Below, piece by piece: positions 63,136-64,000 of a stretch of DNA of 64,000 nucleotides (position 1 is its first letter; every line of letters begins with the position of its first letter). A program made the translations under genes and the position numbers. This DNA comes from Chitinophagaceae bacterium. GTDB lineage: Bacteria > Bacteroidota > Bacteroidia > Chitinophagales > Chitinophagaceae. The stretch covers positions 53,896 to 117,895 of the forward strand of contig CANFKC010000010.1 of assembly GCA_947447265.1 (NCBI GenBank), given 5' to 3'. The notes beneath the pieces are model-generated. The model was not told the origin of the DNA. It saw nothing but the letters and a program-made list of their open reading frames with translations, and searched no databases.

Positions 63136-63789
63136 ATGAAGAAGGCATTATTGATATGCGGGTTGGCAATAGGTTGCCTGGCTAATACTGCTGCAGCGCA
63201 GACGGACGCCAAGGCAAAAGGAATACTGGAAAATGTAAGCAAGAAAGTAAACACACTTAAAACAATTAAGGCGAATTTCACCTTAAAAATTACCGGTGGT
63301 AAAGGCGGCAAAGTGAGTGATACAAAAAAAGGAAACATCTCGCTTAAGGGACAGAAGTATCACTTCATGATAAGTGGGCAGGAAGTAATATGCGACACCA
63401 AGACCATCTGGAATTATAATGCAGATGCGAAAGAGGTAACCATCAACAATTTCAACCCGAACGAACAAAATATTTCTCCTGCAAAATTGCTCACCAATTT
63501 TTACGAAAAGGAATATAAATACAAATACACCGGCGAAAGAAAAGAAGGTGGTAAAACCTGCGATGTGATTGAGCTTACGCCGATTGACGCCAGCAAACAA
63601 ACATCTAAAATTGAATTGCTGATAGACAAAGCTAACTCAATGATAGCTGGCGGTACAATGTGGTCAAAAAACGGCAACAAAACCCAATACGAGATCAGCA
63701 ATGTAGTAACCAACACTAATATCCCTGACACCTACTTTACCTGGGATGCGAAAGCCCACAAAGGTGTTGAAGTAAATGATATGAGGTAA
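63136..63789 (+). CDS. LolA-like outer-membrane lipoprotein carrier protein
   Basis: The 217-residue protein has a cleavable signal (MKKALLICGLAIGCLANTAA then AAQ). The mature domain begins DAKAKGILENVSKKVNTLKT IKANFTL (about 27-52), typical of LolA, and ends with strands of the open half-barrel (TYFTWDAKAHKGVEVNDMR). It probably ferries lipoproteins across the periplasm, consistent with the many lipoproteins encoded here. It follows ftsK by 31 bases and is likely co-transcribed, with a terminator 29 bases after its stop. Confidence 0.9.
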   Translation: MKKALLICGLAIGCLANTAAAQTDAKAKGILENVSKKVNTLKTIKANFTLKITGGKGGKVSDTKKGNISLKGQKYHFMISGQEVICDTKTIWNYNADAKEVTINNFNPNEQNISPAKLLTNFYEKEYKYKYTGERKEGGKTCDVIELTPIDASKQTSKIELLIDKANSMIAGGTMWSKNGNKTQYEISNVVTNTNIPDTYFTWDAKAHKGVEVNDMR

Positions 63790-63818
63790 GTTAACCTCAA
63801 CAATAAAAAGAACTGTAT

Positions 63819-63850
63819 AAAAGAGATTGGCAAGCGCCAGTCTCTTTTGC
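63819..63850 (+). terminator. Rho-independent terminator of ftsK-lolA
   Basis: A 13-bp stem (AAAAGAGATTGGC with GCCAGTCTCTTTT, one wobble) closes on AAGC, followed by GCTTTT. Confidence 0.9.
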
Positions 63851-63873
63851 TTTTATACCAGATGAGCATCAAA

Positions 63874-63935
63874 ACTCGGCATACATCTGGTTGACTTAGC
63901 GCCTTCTTTGCGAACACTCCGCGCTCTTTGCGTTT
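63874..63935. repeat. Dispersed CGCAAAG-type repeat, second copy
   Basis: It is homologous to 44835-44896: both run from GGCATA through GACTT[CA]GCG.CTTCTTTGCG to CTCTTTGCG-like ends. On the minus strand the core is CGCAAAGA...CGC.AAG, repeated at ~24-base spacing (63895-63912 and 63919-63934). Chance ORFs across such repeats should be ignored. Confidence 0.65.
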
Positions 63936-63975
63936 ATAATAAACCGCCATCAAAATTATTAAAATAATAATTTAC

Positions 63976-63983
63976 TATCTTTG
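63976..63983 (+). promoter_or_regulatory. Candidate -7 element of a gene beyond the window
   Basis: TATCTTTG matches TAnnTTTG exactly, 17 bases before the window end. It may drive a plus-strand gene that starts just outside. Confidence 0.45.
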
Positions 63984-64000
63984 GTTCAAATAGGGAGCTA

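Noticed and set aside
63732..63953. Minus-strand 73-residue frame at the window end
   Set aside because: It lies across the CGCAAAG repeat and the lolA terminator, and reads as repeat-derived peptide.

Overview
The window reads as chromosomal DNA of a Bacteroidota species, most likely of the Chitinophagales/Chitinophagaceae type. The evidence is a set of phylum-specific genes: sprA (the type IX secretion translocon), PorP/SprF, type A and type B T9SS C-terminal sorting domains, DUF4294 and an MraY with the extra periplasmic loop usual in this phylum. Short sequences matching the Bacteroidota promoter -7 element TAnnTTTG also sit before many genes, and strong Shine-Dalgarno sites are rare. The order and genus are inference.

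Region 1 (1-11430, minus strand) is a dcw cell-wall and division cluster transcribed mraZ, rsmH, ftsL-like, ftsI (PASTA-type), murE, mraY, murD, ftsW, murG, murC. Most junctions overlap or nearly touch. murC is cut by the window edge. Ahead of mraZ is a ladder of GTG half-sites with an exact 10-bp period, a good candidate MraZ operator.

Region 2 (11900-20300) holds a lipoprotein, an NHL-repeat propeller protein preceded by a LytTR-like pair of 9-bp repeats, a class III aminotransferase, a macro-domain protein, a CCA-adding-type enzyme, a frameshifted small membrane-protein gene not visible as one ORF, a DUF4294 protein and a polytopic membrane protein.

Region 3 (20316-28749, minus) is ruvA followed by sprA. 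This SprA carries an unusual glycine-rich insert of about 180 residues followed by a Lys/Arg-rich stretch.

Region 4 (28750-36700) is accessory and rich in repeats. It has a cluster of hairpins, a relic T9SS sorting tail, a T9SS cargo gene whose start lies in a 41-bp palindrome, a GNAT gene between two ~81-bp direct repeats, a FUSC transporter-like protein, an ACP phosphodiesterase homologue, a folded intergenic segment, a class C beta-lactamase-like lipoprotein and a tiny Ala/Pro-rich lipoprotein.

Region 5 (36700-44690) has a TlpA-like thiol oxidoreductase, an OmpR-type regulator, ruvC, a DUF3108 protein, a two-gene RloA/RloB (AbiL-type) defence module, and an ECF sigma factor followed by a membrane protein joining an anti-sigma-like N-terminus to a trypsin-like protease.

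Region 6 (45000-60020) carries an Ig-repeat T9SS adhesin, a Ycf48-like lipoprotein, a DUF6580 membrane protein, uvrB, a compound inverted repeat, a TonB-plug-only protein and a T9SS trio (choice-of-anchor-L cargo, PorP/SprF, PorE-like OmpA protein) with a terminator inside it.

Region 7 (60354-63850) is ftsK followed by a LolA-like carrier. The strongest candidates for unusual biology are the RloAB module, the sigma/anti-sigma-protease pair, the T9SS trio with its attenuator, the sprA insert, the LytTR-like operator and the structured repeat elements. No tRNA, rRNA, CRISPR array or intact insertion sequence was found.
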